Of a DNA stretch of 64,000 bases, positions 42,719-56,757 are shown piece after piece. A program made the translations under genes and the position numbers. The stretch is from the NCBI GenBank assembly GCA_020747045.1, contig JAGTJN010000009.1, forward strand, positions 1,364,001-1,428,000, given 5' to 3'. The notes under the pieces are model-generated. The model did no database searches and was not told the origin of the DNA. It saw only the letters and a program-made list of their open reading frames with translations. This DNA comes from Phaeosphaeria sp. MPI-PUGE-AT-0046c (Eukaryota; Ascomycota; Dothideomycetes; Pleosporales; Phaeosphaeriaceae). Each line of letters opens with the position of its first letter. Position 1 is the first letter of the stretch.

Positions 42719-45700
42719 ATGAAGATCAAGAAGCAGGCTACACCGCGACATGAGTCCACTCTGGTAAGGCGTTGCCTCTCCCACTCTATGACATCACACT
42801 GACAAGTGCAGTCATCGATGATTGCCGACTTCGTACGAGCAACCGAATCGATACCGCTCTATCAACTGCCAGCCCACCTCGCCTCATTCCCGAAGCACTG
42901 GCCGTTTCCCCGCGGTGACGCATACCACTGGATACCCGTGCTGAACCGCTTCGACCGCATCCTCGAGCTCTTCAACCACGAGTATAGCCTTGTGGATGGA
43001 CCGCAGACACAACCTTTCCAGCGACGGCTGCTGCTGAAGGGCGACGCTGAGGAAGGAAGCACAGGTGCAGATCAGACAACCACAGATGCCGTTTTGGACA
43101 CCCTGCACGTGTCCCAAGATGGCGACCGTGAGTTGGTGGAGAACATTCTGAATTTCACACGCGTGCTCTTGGAGAACTGCGGAAATCGCAGCCTGTATGC
43201 AAGCAGCGAGCGCCTTGATAAGCTACTTAATTCTACCTCAACTTCACTGCTCAAGGCTACCTTGCGTCTAGGCCATCGCCTCGCTCAGCGCTTCAGTGCA
43301 GCGCGTGCGCGCCTTGGTTCGCCTAGCCATCTCCACCTCTCTCTTCTCAACAGCCACTACAACATCAGCCTCGACAAGTTACAGAAGCTTGCCTCACCAC
43401 TGTCCAAGGGCCCAACAGCGGCGGCGCCAATCTTTGGTACACCTGCAGGCAAAGGCAAAGACAAGGCACTTACCGATCGAAAAAGCGATTCCGAGAAAGT
43501 CAGTCCTAGTGACCTAGTTGGATTGTACACGTTGTCCGACTCTTCCCTGAAGCAGGAGTTTGGCGGTGTTGCACTCTCATACTATGAACCTGCCGCGACA
43601 TCTGAGGAGACAAGTACCAGGCCTGCGCAGACAGATGTTCCCACTACACCCACACCTGTGCGAAGGACGTCCAATATGGGTCCACATCGTACGCCACGGC
43701 AGGCACAAGCTCCGTCCACCACCGAATCCCCAACTACACCCGGGTTCACGCCAGGCCATTCCAGCGGCAAGGCTGCGGGCCCCAAGTTGTTCGAGCTATC
43801 TGCCGACAAGGTTTCAAGCAGCGACTTGCACGAGCTCGTCAAACAAGGACTCGCAAATCTGCCGGACGTCGTACACTATGAGTTTTTCCACAAGCTGCGC
43901 ACGGCCAAGCTGCTTGCTGGTGGCAGCGCAGGACGCGACGACGCTATTGCTCTGCGTATGCTTGCTCTTGCCAACTCCGGATACGTGTATGGTGATAAGG
44001 ACTTCCATGCAAAGATCGGCCAGCAAGACGCAGATGAGCCTCGCCGCCTACAGCTAGCATATCAGCTTTCCGAATTGGTGCATCCACCCGGTAATGGAGA
44101 GCGCGGAATATCTGTTGAACTCCAGACCTTCACTCTCAACGCGCTAGAAGCCTTGGCCAAACACAAGGCCAAGGCGGCTGACATATGTACGGCACTCAGT
44201 GTTAATGTTAACCACGGTGTACTATTCTACTTGGTGCGTAAGCTCGTAGCGGGCTTGGGTTCAGATACTGGTTCTGCTGAAGACCTTGAAGAAGATGCGT
44301 GGCGCGACGCACTGTTCTCCTTGCTCAACACATTACCTGGCACTCAACAGCGTACAGGCGAAGGCATGGTCTCAGCGGGCTTGCTAGAGATTCTTGTTGG
44401 GGCTCTCGAGCTGCGCACGGAGAAAGCTGAACGCAACCAGCCAAAAGTCCTCAACTTCCTTGATACCTTTGTCTACAACCTCCGAGATGCTTTCCAAGCC
44501 CTTGTGAACGCTAAGGGGCTTGATGTCATCGCCAACATGATGGAGTATGAGGTCGACATCGCGAAGAAGCTCGCAGAAGACGGCAAGGGTATACCTCAGG
44601 AATACAAGACTCAACTAACGGACTATCAAATTCCGTTCTACCATCAGCAGACTTTGCGATGGCTATTCAAGTTCTTGAATCACATGATGACACACTCCGG
44701 TGCCAACAATGATCGTCTTATGCGGACCTTGATTGATTCGGCACAGCTGCTGACTGGGCTGCGTACTGTCCTTTCCAATGCTCGCGTCTATGGCTCGACT
44801 GTTTGGAGTACTGCTGTCACGATCTTGACCAGCTTCATTCACAATGAGCCGACAAGCTATCAAGTCATCGTGGAAGCAAAACTCAGTCAAGCCTTCCTGG
44901 AGACTGTCGCTGGCGAACCTGCCGCAGAGTCGCCAGAAGCTCTTAATGAGGACAACGGAGAGTTGGATCCTTCTGTGCAGCGAACGTATGCACCACGAGA
45001 GCAGGGTATCCAACTTGCTGCAGGCATCATCCCCATAGCCGAGGCCATATCGACACTACCTCTTGCATTTGGTGCAATCTGCTTGGCAGAGTCCGGTATG
45101 AAGCTGTTTCAATCCTCGACCGCGCTGAAACGATTCTTTGAGATTTTTGAGAGTCCAGCTCACATCAAGGCACTCGATGCTGATATCGAGATGCCTACGA
45201 TGATCGGAAACTCATTCGACGAACTTGTCCGCCACCATCCTCCTCTCAAAGCCCGTGTACTTTCGTGCTTGAGCGAAGTCATAGCCCGCGTCGTCCATCT
45301 ATGTGCTGAAAAGGCCGAGAAGGAAGGCATTGGCGCCAAACTTTGGACTGAAGACGCTGAAGGAAAGCTGGTCGTTGCTGGTGGACGGTCTGCTCTTTCT
45401 GGACCTCCAATGCACCATCGTGTTGGTCAAGCTTCATCGTTATCAGGTTCCGATGTTGTAATGCAAGGTACAGACGATCTTGTCCCTGCTCCAGTATCGA
45501 CGAATGTTGTGACCGTTGATCAAATCACCGAGACCGAAGATGCCGCCAAAGGCCCAACTACTGGTCAATACATTCGAGTCTTATGCCGCTTTCTCTCTGG
45601 TTTCTTCTCCAACCATGCCATGTGCGCTGCATACATCGAGGCCGATGGTGTAGAGTCCATCCTGGACATATCCAGTCTAGCCTGTCTCGACCCACGATCC

Positions 45701-48700
45701 AATGAGAGTCGCACCATGACCGAAGAGTTCAGTCGTGTTGTTCAGGTGCTTGTGGAGCAAAAGCCACATATTGCTGTCCCATCGTTGATCAAGAGAACTC
45801 AACAGGCTTTGCAACGATTGGAGCCTATGCTTGATCACAACGGTACACATGCCTTTTTCGCGTCTTTCACGAGCGACAAGGTTCCTCAAGACCAGGCTAT
45901 TCTCGACAAGGGAACCGAGTACATCAAATCACTAGTGACCGCCTTCACTCTTGTAGGCGCCATGACCATGACATTCCAGAATCAGATGTACAGCTCTCGT
46001 GGAGCCCATAATGTAGCCAACCAGGTCAATCTTGCTGATATGTATGCGCACTTGGTGGATAGCCTTGGCAAACTGCATCGAAGCTGTGTATGGGAAGAGC
46101 TTCTGTTGCAGAGGAACATGCCGACCGAATGGGAGAAAGAGACTCGGGTCAAGAGCTCTGGTTTTGGCAACACTGAGGCCGACCTTGTCTTTGGTATGGG
46201 ATCCAGTGACCGACCTATCGACACTGCTGCACCGAATGCAGCTGAAGGCCTCGGTGTAACAGCCGATGCCCAGAGCGGAGGCTCTGCAGTACCAAGCAAA
46301 GACAGTGCACAGTTCAAGAATACGCAGACCTTACGCACGCTTCTTAGCAAGATTCCCACCGAGATTGCGCCTTTTAGCCAATCGCTTGGAAAGCTTCTCC
46401 TGTTCCGTCGCAGTGTCGAAGCGTATCAGAGGCAATGTGCTACGGTTGTTTCAGATCAACTCGCACAAGCAGCCATCGATCAAATGCAATATCAGGGGCC
46501 TCAAGACTCTGCTTCATTAGAAGATCGCTATGCCTATTGGGTCGTCATCCTCTCATCTCTGTCGCAACTCATGATCGATCCCAACATGGATCGACCTCAA
46601 GCGCTGACCTTGCTCTTGGTCTCCTTCCGAAACCTCGGCGGCTTTGATGTCCTTGCTGACATCTTGGACAAGTTCTACCAGTCTGCACTCGAGATCACGC
46701 AGAAAAAGGATGTCAAAACAGACGATGATTCTCAACGATTGCTCAACCTATCACTTGGTGGTATCAAGATCATCCTGGCATTTTATGCTCATATCACGAA
46801 CTTGAAGGTGATTGGCGAGTCACAGCAGACGTCTTCGATGCAGAGCCGACCAGACCGTGACCGAGAACGTGCAGACTTCTTCTCGACTGCACAATTTCTT
46901 GTTGAGTTGCGCTTTGCTGTAGTCAAACCAATAGAGAAAATATGGAACTCGGACCTGATCGACAAGGCTACAACATCCATCGTCAAGACTTCAATCAATA
47001 TACTCAAGTCTGTACTGGATGCGCAAGGTGAGCATGGTGCTCATCCAACAGCGGACAAGATTCCAAAGCGCAGCAAGCCGATTATCAAACCGTGGACTCC
47101 ACGCAGTGCAGAGTACACCAATAGGTTGAAGGAGGCTGGCTTCTCCGAAGCGCTCGTTGAAGAGGCGCTGTACAGATGCTGCGACAACCTCAACATGGCA
47201 CGAGAATATTGTCAAAACCAAGCTCGGCCAATCTCTTCTCGAAACCCCATTCCACAATATGAGTTAGAAGCCAGGGGCCCACCATCGGCCTCCCCAAGCC
47301 GAGCAGAAGTGGTTGTTCCCGAACATGCGGATAGTGCCAGCATGTCGTCCAGCGACAACACACAGGATGAGGAAGGCTCTGAGGTCCCCGACGCACGCTC
47401 TGTGGAAATGGAGGATGTCAGTGCAGTGCATGCAGCTGTACAGCCTCCTGCAGATATTTCTGTAGCCGACGATCAGGTGGATTTATCTCCGCCAGCACCA
47501 CACGATGCCCTAGCTTATCAGAAGAGAATGCGCGCTGGGAACAAGGCGGATTCCGTTGCAGCAGATGCACTCGATAAAGAGCGGGCTCAGCTACGCCAGA
47601 ATCTGGTTGACCGATCCCTCGACATTCTCAACTCCCATGACGATGTTACTTTCGAGCTGGCTGATCTCATAACAGCGGCCGTTGCGAGGGCCACAGAACC
47701 AGGCCCAATGCGCACAGAGATAGGTACTACGTTGGTGCAATCTCTCATCTCGCTTCAATGTGAGGATGATTTCCGCTCCCAGAGTAAGAAGATCGCCGCT
47801 TCGGCACATTTGCTGGCCTTGGTTCTTCAAGAGAAAGACTTCTACGATGTAATCGTAGAAGAGCTGAAAGACAATTTTGTGACGCTTTTGGGCTTTATCA
47901 AAATCTTCCCAGATCAAGCGAGTGAAGATTCATCCCCATGGGTAGGACAAGTCCTGCTTATCATTGAGCGCCTGCTTGCGGAAGATCAATTGCCACAGCA
48001 AATCTCGTGGACGCCTCCGACTGGAGATTCTACTGAGGACATTTCCATCGATCAATTACCGGAGCCCATCGTAAGCCTCGATGAAAAGAATCAACTGTTC
48101 GATGCCATTATGGAGATGCTTCCTCGCATCAGCAAAGACGAATCCCTAGCATTATCAGTTACACGTATCCTGGTCATGTTGACTCGCACACGCAAGCTTG
48201 CTGCTCGTCTGGCGGAGAAGCGCCATATTCAGCGTCTCTTCTTGATGGTCAAACAGCTTGCTGGTATCACCAACGAAGGTCTACGTAGTTCCCTCATGAT
48301 CGTCTTGCGACATATGATCGAAGATGACGCGATGATTCGGCAGATCATGGGCACTGAAATACAGCAAGTGTTTGAGACGCGCGACCGCAGACAAACTGAC
48401 ACGACCGGTTACACTCGCCAGATGTACGCACATGCCATCCGTGCTCCAGAGATATTCGTCGAGGTCACAAATGAGAAGCTCCAGCTTTCACGTTTTGACC
48501 CCAATCAGCGTCCGCAGACGCTCGTACTCAAGAGAGAAGATCTGTCCTCTGTTGCCTCTGATACTGCCGCCGGCGCCGCGGACGTACCTGCTGATGAGGA
48601 TCGACCCAAGGAAACCACCGAACCCAGGCCATCGGTTCTCGAACGGACCAAGACTGCAGATCTGAAGGTTCCTGTTGTAGAAAATTCGGATGGAGTGATT

Positions 48701-51700
48701 CATTATCTCTTGTGCGAGCTCCTTGCGTACAAGGAGATCGATGACACTCCGGAGGCTGCCAAGCCGGTAGAGTCAGTTCCTACAGAAGCTCAAGGTCAAA
48801 ATGAACAAGCGCAAGATGCTGAGTCTGCCTCTATATCTACTCCAGCCCCTCCTACATCTGAGTCGAACAAACCGGAAAAGCCAGTTTTCAAGGCTGATGC
48901 CCATCCTATCTACATTTACCGCTGCTTCCTCCTCAAGTGCTTGGCGGAACTTCTTCAAAGCTACAATCGTACCAAAATTGAGTTCATAAGCTTCTCAAGG
49001 AAAGCAGATCCTTATACCACGACCCCTTCGAAACCACGGTCTGGTGTCCTGAACTATCTGCTGAACACATTGGTACCGATTGGGACGCTCAATCACGAAG
49101 GCGACCTCGTTTTCAAGAAGAAATTGGCAACATCCAACTGTGCTATCGACGTCATTGTTTCTCTTTGCCAGAAAAGCGGAGAGGTTGGTGTTCCCAAGGG
49201 CGAGGCACAGCAGATGCCATACGCGGAGAACGAGCCAGATCTGTTGTTCGTCCGTAAATTTGTTCTTGAGCATGCTTTGAAAGCTTTCAGAGATGCCAAC
49301 GCTTCAGAGGAGCCTTTGGACATGAAATACTCGCGCTTACTGACTATCTCTGATATCTTCTCACGGATGGTATCTCAGCGATCTACTGGGGAGATGATAG
49401 CGCAAAACACCGAACTGACGCCAAGTCTCAAACAGATGGCGAAGGTCATGTACGAGAAGAACTTCATCACAATACTCACAACCGCCATCTCGGACATTGA
49501 TCTCAATTTCCCTAATGCCAAGCGCGTAGTCAAATACATACTGAAACCACTGAAATGGTTGACTTTTGTCGCTATGGACCTGAGTATGCACTACGACACT
49601 TCTTCCGCGCCAGACTCTGCCGATGAGTATGAAATTGAGACTGCATCAGACGATGATCTCGTTGATAACACGAGGGAAGAAACTCCGGATCTTTTTCGCA
49701 ATTCAACTTTGGGCATGTTCGAGTTACCAAACAATTCCGAGTCGGATGATTCCGATGACGAGGACGGCGAGGAGCTCATGTATGACGATCAATACGCTGA
49801 CGACATGGAGTTTGATGAGGGAGATATTGGAGACAACGACGAGGTCATCTCCGAAGACGATGATGATGACATGATGGAAGGGGACCTAGGTGACATGGGT
49901 CCGATCGAGCCTGGCGATATCGAGATCGAAGTGGAAATGCCAGATGACGATGACGACATGGGCTCACTCGACGATTCTGAAGACGACGATGAACATGAGG
50001 ACGACGACGACGACGATGGTATGGATGATGGCGAGGATGATGAAATGGACGACATGGACGAAGAGGATGATGACGGTGCCTTGGAAGCTTTGGAAGCCTT
50101 AGAGGAGATCACTGGTGACGACGAGAATGCAAGCCTTGGAGAAGACCCAGAAGACGATTGGAGCGACGATCCAGGAGACTTTGGAGGTGTTAACGGGGCG
50201 GGTATCATGCCACCTGGCGCCGTTGGTCTTGTGCTCGATACGCCATCGCAACTCTTGGAGCATATGCGACATGGTGAAATGGATATGGATGACTTCTTGC
50301 AAGACGACGGTGGCGAAGAAGGTTGGTGCCCCAATCATATACATGCCGAACAGAACTGACACGTGCTACAGATGACGACGAAGAGGACTATGATGAATAC
50401 GATGAAGACGAGATCCATTTCGATCCCGGCATGGAAGATGACGAAGATGAGATGCACGAAGTGTCAGGATGGACAGGTGCATGGGACGAGCCGGCACCTC
50501 CCACTCATCGTCATGCGCACCGTCTTAGCCCGTGGATGTTCCCTGCTGGTCCTGGTGACCGCATCTTGGTCCCGGCCTACCGGTCACATCGACCTGGTGC
50601 TGGCCCTCGAGCGACAGACGATGGCATCAATCCCCTCCTCCAGAGAGGCGGTCGCTCCCAAGGTCGTGGCACTGAAGGACCATTCCGAAACGAGGGCATG
50701 AGTGACTGGGTGCATGCGATCGAGGGTCGAGGTCCGCGTGTCTTCAACGCAGATAGCCCTGTGTCTTTCATCAGCAATCTACTGAACGCCATGAGCCAGG
50801 GTAGCGGCCCGACATTGACCCAAGCTGGCGGTGCTCTGCAACTCTCATTCAACAGTATGCCTATGGGATTACCTCACCCATTCGAGGCTGGCCTCCGTCG
50901 CGATGCTGCCCGTATGCGCGAGAACCAGATTTCGCGCTCGGCTCGAGAGGATCCCAATTCAGCAATTGCCTTTACCAAGGTAAATACCAGCACACGTTGG
51001 CAGGAAGAGGCCAGAGTGCTCTACGGTCCAAGCGCAATCGAGAAGAGCCAACGTGTGGTCAACACAATCTTGAAAAAAATGGTTCCGCCTGCTATGGAAG
51101 CAGCAAAGAAGCGTCACGAAGAGCGTGAGGCTGAGGCCGCTCGCAAAGCCAAGGAAGAACAAGAGCTCAAGGAGAAGAAGGAGCGTGAAGAACGCGAAGC
51201 TAAGGAAAAGGAAGATCGCGAGCGACAAGAGCGTGAAACGGCTGAGGCAGCTGCTCGTGCTACTGAGCAGGGCACAGAGGCTTTAGCCACTGAAGAGTCC
51301 GCTCCTGCAACAGAATCACAAGCCATGGAGGGTGTAGAATCAGCGCAAGAACCGTCCGAACAACCTGCAGAATCTGCCCCACCAGCTGAAGATACCAGAC
51401 CTAGGATCATGGCTACCCTACGCGGCCATGAGTACGATATCACAGACCTGGGCATCGATCTCGAGTATCTCGATGCTCTTCCAGAGGAGCTTCGTGAAGA
51501 AGTACTCATGCAGCAGGTTGCTGAGCGCCGACAGGAAGAGCGTGCGCAGAGGCAACAACAGCAGCAAGCTCAACCACCACAACCTGAACCTGCAGCACAA
51601 GGAGGCGACCAACCTACGGATATTGACGAACAGTTCTTGGCCGCACTGCCACCCGAGATCCGAGACGAGCTGCTCCAACAAGAGGCAGCGGAGCGACGGC

Positions 51701-54700
51701 GCCGTGAACGTGAAGAAAACCGGCGCCGCAATCAAACAGCTGCCGCTCCTCAAGCGGAGGACATGGATACTGCCAGCTTCCTCGCGTCACTGGACCCCAC
51801 TCTGCGAGCTGCAGTTCTCATGGACACGGATGAAGACACTTTGCGCCAGCTTCCCCCGGAAATATCTGCTGAGGCTAGAGCGTACGGTGGCGATCGTCGC
51901 CTGAACCAGTTTAACGAGTATGGCTATCGTCGCGGAGATCGACGCGGACAAACCGATGATCCTGCTCAGAAGAAGCAGGCTCGCCCTTGCGTCCAGATGC
52001 TTGACAAGGCGGGTGTTGCCACTTTGCTGAGGCTAATGTTCATTCCTCAGCAGGGCAGCGCAAAGACCAGTCTCAGCTCGATTCTACGCTATGTGTGTGA
52101 GAATCGGCAGAATCGCGCTGAGGTCATCAGCATCCTGCTGTCTATCCTACAGGATGGAAGTGCAGATGTCAATGCTGTTGAAAGAAGCTTCGCGCAGCTA
52201 TCTATCCGGGCAAAGCAGCCTCAACAACCTGCAGACAAGACACCTAAGCTCTCGCGGAAGAATGGTGCCCTGTCCATCAACGCGGATGTGTCGCCACTCA
52301 TGGTTGTCCAGCAATGTCTCAACACACTCACTCAGTTAACGGAGAAAAATCGTAACGTCTGGCTATTCTTCTTAACCGAGCACGAAACTGGCGTTGGCTT
52401 CAAGAATCGTGGGAGTCGCAAAGGCAAAGGCAAGGAGACCAAGGCGTCACGGTTCCCCATCAACGCTCTTCTTAGCCTGTTGGATCGGAAGCTCATCGTG
52501 GAGAGTTCATCGATCATGGAGCAGCTTACCACACTACTTCATGGTATCACGTTCCCTTTGACTCATCTGAAGAAAGAAAAGGAGAAGGCTGCCGAAGAGG
52601 CAAAGAAGGCTGCCGAAATCGCCACAGAGCCTGGTCGTGCAGCTGATTTAACAGCTATCGTTGAACAATCTGTACCAGGTTCCGAGACCGCAGGACAGGA
52701 CACAGAAATGACCACGGCAACCGACACGACAACCCAATCAGGCAGAGCCGCTGGCGAAGGCGATGCAAGTGACGTCAAACCAGATGAGCCCAAGCCCGAA
52801 GAGCCAAAAGCGAAGAGGCAGCATCGTGACATGATACCGCCAGAAATCCCTGAGAACAACTTGCGTCTTGTCGCCAAGATCCTCGCTGCCCGCGAATGCA
52901 ACAGCAAGGTCTTCCAAGAGACACTCTCCGTTATCAGCAATCTGTCGCCGATCCCTGGAGCGAAGGAAGTTTTTGGTCAAGAACTGTTGGGCATTGCCAA
53001 AGACCTTGCAAGTTCAACGCTACACGATCTTACGAGCTTGACTGCTCAAGTCGCCAAAGCAGACTCGCCGACGGATGTTCAGGGTATTGCCCTGGCAAAG
53101 TTCTCGCCTGCCAGCTCAGATCAAACAAAGCTTCTGCGAGCCCTCACTGCTCTCGACTACCTTTTCGACCCATCCCGCAATAGCAAAGATAAGCCTGAAG
53201 CTACCGCGGAAGCTCTTGAGCCCGCTCAGAAGGAGGATATTCTCCTATCACTATACGAGGATGCCGCTTTTGCACCCCTATGGGAGCAGTTGAGCGCTTG
53301 CCTTACGGTAATTCGCCAACGCGGCAACATGCTGAACATCGCCACCACTTTGCTGCCACTCATCGAGTCTCTCATGGTGGTATGCAAGAATACCACACTC
53401 AAGGAGGTGCCTCTGTCCAAGATGCTCCCAAAAGAATTCGCTTTGTCAAGCCCCCCTCCAGAGAATAAGATGGAGAACCTGTTCTTCAACTTCACCGAGG
53501 ATCACCGGAAGATCTTGAACGACTTGGTCCGCCAGAATCCCAAACTCATGAGCGGTACATTCTCGCTACTTGTCAAGAATTCCAAGGTTCTCGAGTTTGA
53601 CAATAAGCGCAACTACTTCAACAGAAAGCTTCATTCTAGAAATGGCGATCGCCAGCCGCACCCGCCACTACAGCTTGCAGTGCGCCGAGACCAGGTCTTC
53701 TTGGACTCGTTCAAGTCGCTCTACTTCAAGTCTGCCGATGAAATGAAGTTCGGCAAGCTCAGCATTCGATTCCATGGCGAAGAAGGTGTAGATGCTGGTG
53801 GTGTAACCCGCGAATGGTTCCAGGTCATCTCGCGCCAGATGTTCAACGCAGACTACGCTCTGTTTGTACCGGTGGCCTCTGACCGCACGACGTTCCACCC
53901 CAACCGACTTAGTTCCATCAACCCTGAGCACTTGATGTTCTTCAAGTTCATTGGTCGCATCATTGGCAAAGCACTCTACGAAGGCCGTGTTCTTGACTGC
54001 CATTTCAGTCGTGCAGTGTACAAGCAGATCATGGGCAAGCAAGTCAACCTCAAGGACATGGAGACTCTGGATCTTGAGTACTACAAGTCACTTGAATGGA
54101 TGCTGAACAACGACATCACGGATATCATCACAGAAACCTTCTCTGTCGAAGTCGAGGCCTTTGGCGAAATGCAGGTAGTTGATTTGATCGAAAACGGTCG
54201 TGACATTCCAGTCACGGAGGAGAACAAGCACGAGTATATCCGCCTGATTACCGAGCATCGTCTCACTGGCTCTGTCAATGAGCAGCTTGAGAACTTCCTC
54301 AAAGGCTTCCACGACATTGTCCCTGCCGAGCTTGTATCAATCTTCAGCGAGCAGGAGCTTGAGCTTCTCATTTCCGGTCTTCCGGACATCAATGTCGACG
54401 ACTGGAAGAATAACACCGAATACCACAACTACACGGCTGCGTCTCCACAGATTCAGTGGTTCTGGCGTGCCGTCCGTACGTTTGAGAAAGAAGAACAGGC
54501 CAAGCTGCTGCAATTTGTCACGGGTACTTCAAAGGTGCCTCTGAATGGTTTCAAGGAGCTCGAAGGCATGAACGGATTCTCGAAATTCAACATCCACCGC
54601 GACTATGGCAGCAAAGACCGCCTGCCGTCCAGTCACACCTGCTTCAACCGTAAGTCCTCATTGTTCCGTATCAGACGTTAGACCTTTGCTAATGCAATAA

Positions 54701-54798
54701 CAGAGCTTGACTTGCCCGAGTACGAGTCGTACGAAGACCTCCGCAAAGCCCTCTACATGGCCATGACGGCTGGTGGCGAGTACTTTGGCTTCGCTTAA
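42719..54798 (+). CDS. TOM1: Giant HECT E3 ubiquitin ligase, TOM1/HUWE1/UPL1 type
   Basis: Very large HECT-type ubiquitin ligase; family roles include histone, ribosomal-protein and mRNA-export-factor turnover. Four exons: 42719-42763, 42812-50321, 50372-54649 and 54704-54798, in frame, 3,975 residues. The N-terminal half is an armadillo-like helical solenoid (DUF908/DUF913 type, for example YQLPAHLASFPKHWPFPRGD). A UBA domain lies near residues 1,450-1,485 (EAGFSEALVEEALYRCCDNL). A very acidic Asp/Glu/Met region is encoded by about 49620-50480. Then come a Glu/Arg/Lys coiled coil (about 51100-51260) and DUF4414-like repeats (DIEQFLAALPPEIRDELLQQ type, at 51625). The HECT domain follows, with GGVTREWFQ, HPNRLSSINPEHL and the catalytic cysteine at about 3942 in SHTCFN. 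The last intron falls two residues after this cysteine, and the final exon supplies LDLPEYESYEDL and the terminal FGFA. Confidence 0.95.
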
Positions 54799-55495
54799 GT
54801 CGCAGACTGTGCCTTTTCAATAATGAGACCTTTTTTTCCACGTTTACGATAACACACGCACGCATTGCAGGCGCTCGAGGAGTGTACAGGGACATATATA
54901 CCTGGCTGACAAGGCGCACGAGAGTGAGGCACTGCATTGGGAAGGAATGGCGGATTAGCTTACTAGCTTTTGTATGAATAGAGGGACGGGTCTAGCTTTG
55001 CCAATATCGATTGCGACGGGGGACGCTGGGAGTGCAGGCCTGGCGTCGCTCTGCGGCTTTCCAAGTATGTAAGGCAACGAGCAGGAGGGGGGTTTGGAGT
55101 GCGGAGTTAATGCAATGATATTTTTTTTGAGATGCTTGCCGGCCTCTGAATGAAGATGAACTGGTGGACTCAGCTCAGCGGCCCAAGCTTCGCTCCAGAC
55201 TGGCGGCACCCGGAACGACGCCAAGGCGTGGAGAGCACCCATGGCGTTGTTATTTCGCAGTCGCTACTCCTTTTCCCGGCGCGTCTGCATCTCCACGTTA
55301 CTGCAAGTCATCGCAGGACAGTTGTCGCGAGCATAGACACGTGTTTCTAGCTTCTCACGCTCCTTGGGTCGGCTATCGTTGCGCCATCCCCCCACATTTG
55401 CACCCAGGACCCTTGATTTCATCATCGTACATTGTCCACAACAACTTGTCCGGCTAGGCAACTCTCCTTCACCCACCACACGACACATCGCCACC
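54799..55495. other. Intergenic
   Basis: About 0.7 kb holding the TOM1 3' end and the promoter of the following gene. A short T run (about 55120) is present. No gene was recognised. Confidence 0.5.
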
Positions 55496-56400
55496 ATGCG
55501 CTTCTCATCCACACTTGTTCTCGCCCTCCCGGCGCTTGCTGTCGCCGAGGAGCAGATTCCTCTTCTCGACAAGGTCAAGGGATTCTTCAACAAGGCCACT
55601 GCTGCCGTGTCCTCTTCGATTCCTGCAGCGCCCTCCAATCCCATCAACGCTGCGGCAGACAAGGCTGCGTCCAAGGCGGCCGCCGCCATCCAGCACACGC
55701 TTACATTGGAGAACTGGAGGGAGATCCTGACTGTTGACCCCACGGCAAGCCCGCCCACCACGCAGGACTGGCTCATCTTTGCCACCGGCGGCAACTCGAC
55801 ATGCTATGGCATGTGCGGTAACGCGACAAAGGCGTGGAACGTACGTAGAGCGCATCGCAGTATTGTGCTGCGAAACTGACGCCATTCCAGACATCACTTC
55901 CCATCCTCGCCGCAAAGTCCAACGCGCCTAAATTCGCCTACCTTGACTGCGAAGAAGAGACGCTCCTTTGCAACGCGTGGTCCGTCGGCGCACCCTCGCT
56001 CTACCACTTCTCCATCCCCAAGCCTCTGGCCGACCAGTCTGCCCCCGTCCCCGTGGTGCGATACCAGCCTCTGAACCGCACCAGCACCACGGTGCAGACG
56101 TTCAAGTCGCTCATCATCGACAATGAGATCGAGAACGTCAAGCCGTACGAGGGTCTTTTCCACCCGTTCAATGGCGAGCTGCACAAGTTCAACCTGGCTG
56201 TTCCCTACGCTTATGCGACCTACTACTTCTCCAAGATGCCTTCGTGGCTGCCGATGATTTTGATCTCGTTCTTCAGCAGGTCTATCATGTAAGTTGTTGA
56301 AGCTCTGGAAGTGAGTCATGGCTAATGATTTCCTAGGGGCAACCGTATGAACCCGAGCCCGCCTGCTCGCCAGGGTGGAGCCCCAGCTGCTGCTCAATAA
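55496..56400 (+). CDS. Secretory-pathway thioredoxin-fold membrane protein
   Basis: Three exons: 55496-55840, 55891-56288 and 56337-56400, with introns of 50 and 48 bp, in frame, 268 residues. The N-terminus is a signal peptide (about residues 1-17, ending ALAVA). It is followed by an Ala/Lys helix and then a thioredoxin-like domain: DWLIFATGGNSTCYGMCG in the position of the redox loop (Cys-x3-Cys, not the classical CxxC), FAYLDCEEETLLCNAW, and the cis-Pro-like VGAPSLYHF. Near the C-terminus is a membrane segment (SWLPMILISFFSRSIM) and a short Gly/Pro tail. It probably sits in the ER membrane with its thioredoxin-like part in the lumen. Function is not established; redox activity is uncertain because the CxxC is atypical. 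Confidence 0.75.
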
Positions 56401-56757
56401 ACACTTCAACTGCTCCGATACTGGTCCGGCTCAGTCGCTATATCAGGATTAGGGGTTTGAGCTATGTACATGCGTTTAGAATGAGGGGATATATACTAGG
56501 ATGAGCTTTGGATGTAACCACAGAATCTCATAGCTGTCGGTGTGGGTAATCTAGGCGGATGTGGAATTGGGAGGATGCAAGTAATCTTACTCAGCATACT
56601 CAGAACGGCGTTATAATAAAATCTAATCGTCCCCAACGTTTTACCATCTCATGTGCGGAATCTCCTGCAACATGCCGCCAAGACAACCTCACGCTAGCAT
56701 CTCGAAATTCCGCGCCACAAGCTCCGCGACCACGACTGTACACACATCACAGCAGCC
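56401..56757. other. Short intergenic region
   Basis: 357 bp between two plus-strand genes. It should contain the terminator of the thioredoxin-fold gene and the promoter of mL61. Nothing else was recognised. Confidence 0.55.

Noticed and set aside
49789..50334. 181-codon Ser/Pro-rich frame on the minus strand
   Set aside because: It is the antisense image of the Asp/Glu tract of TOM1.
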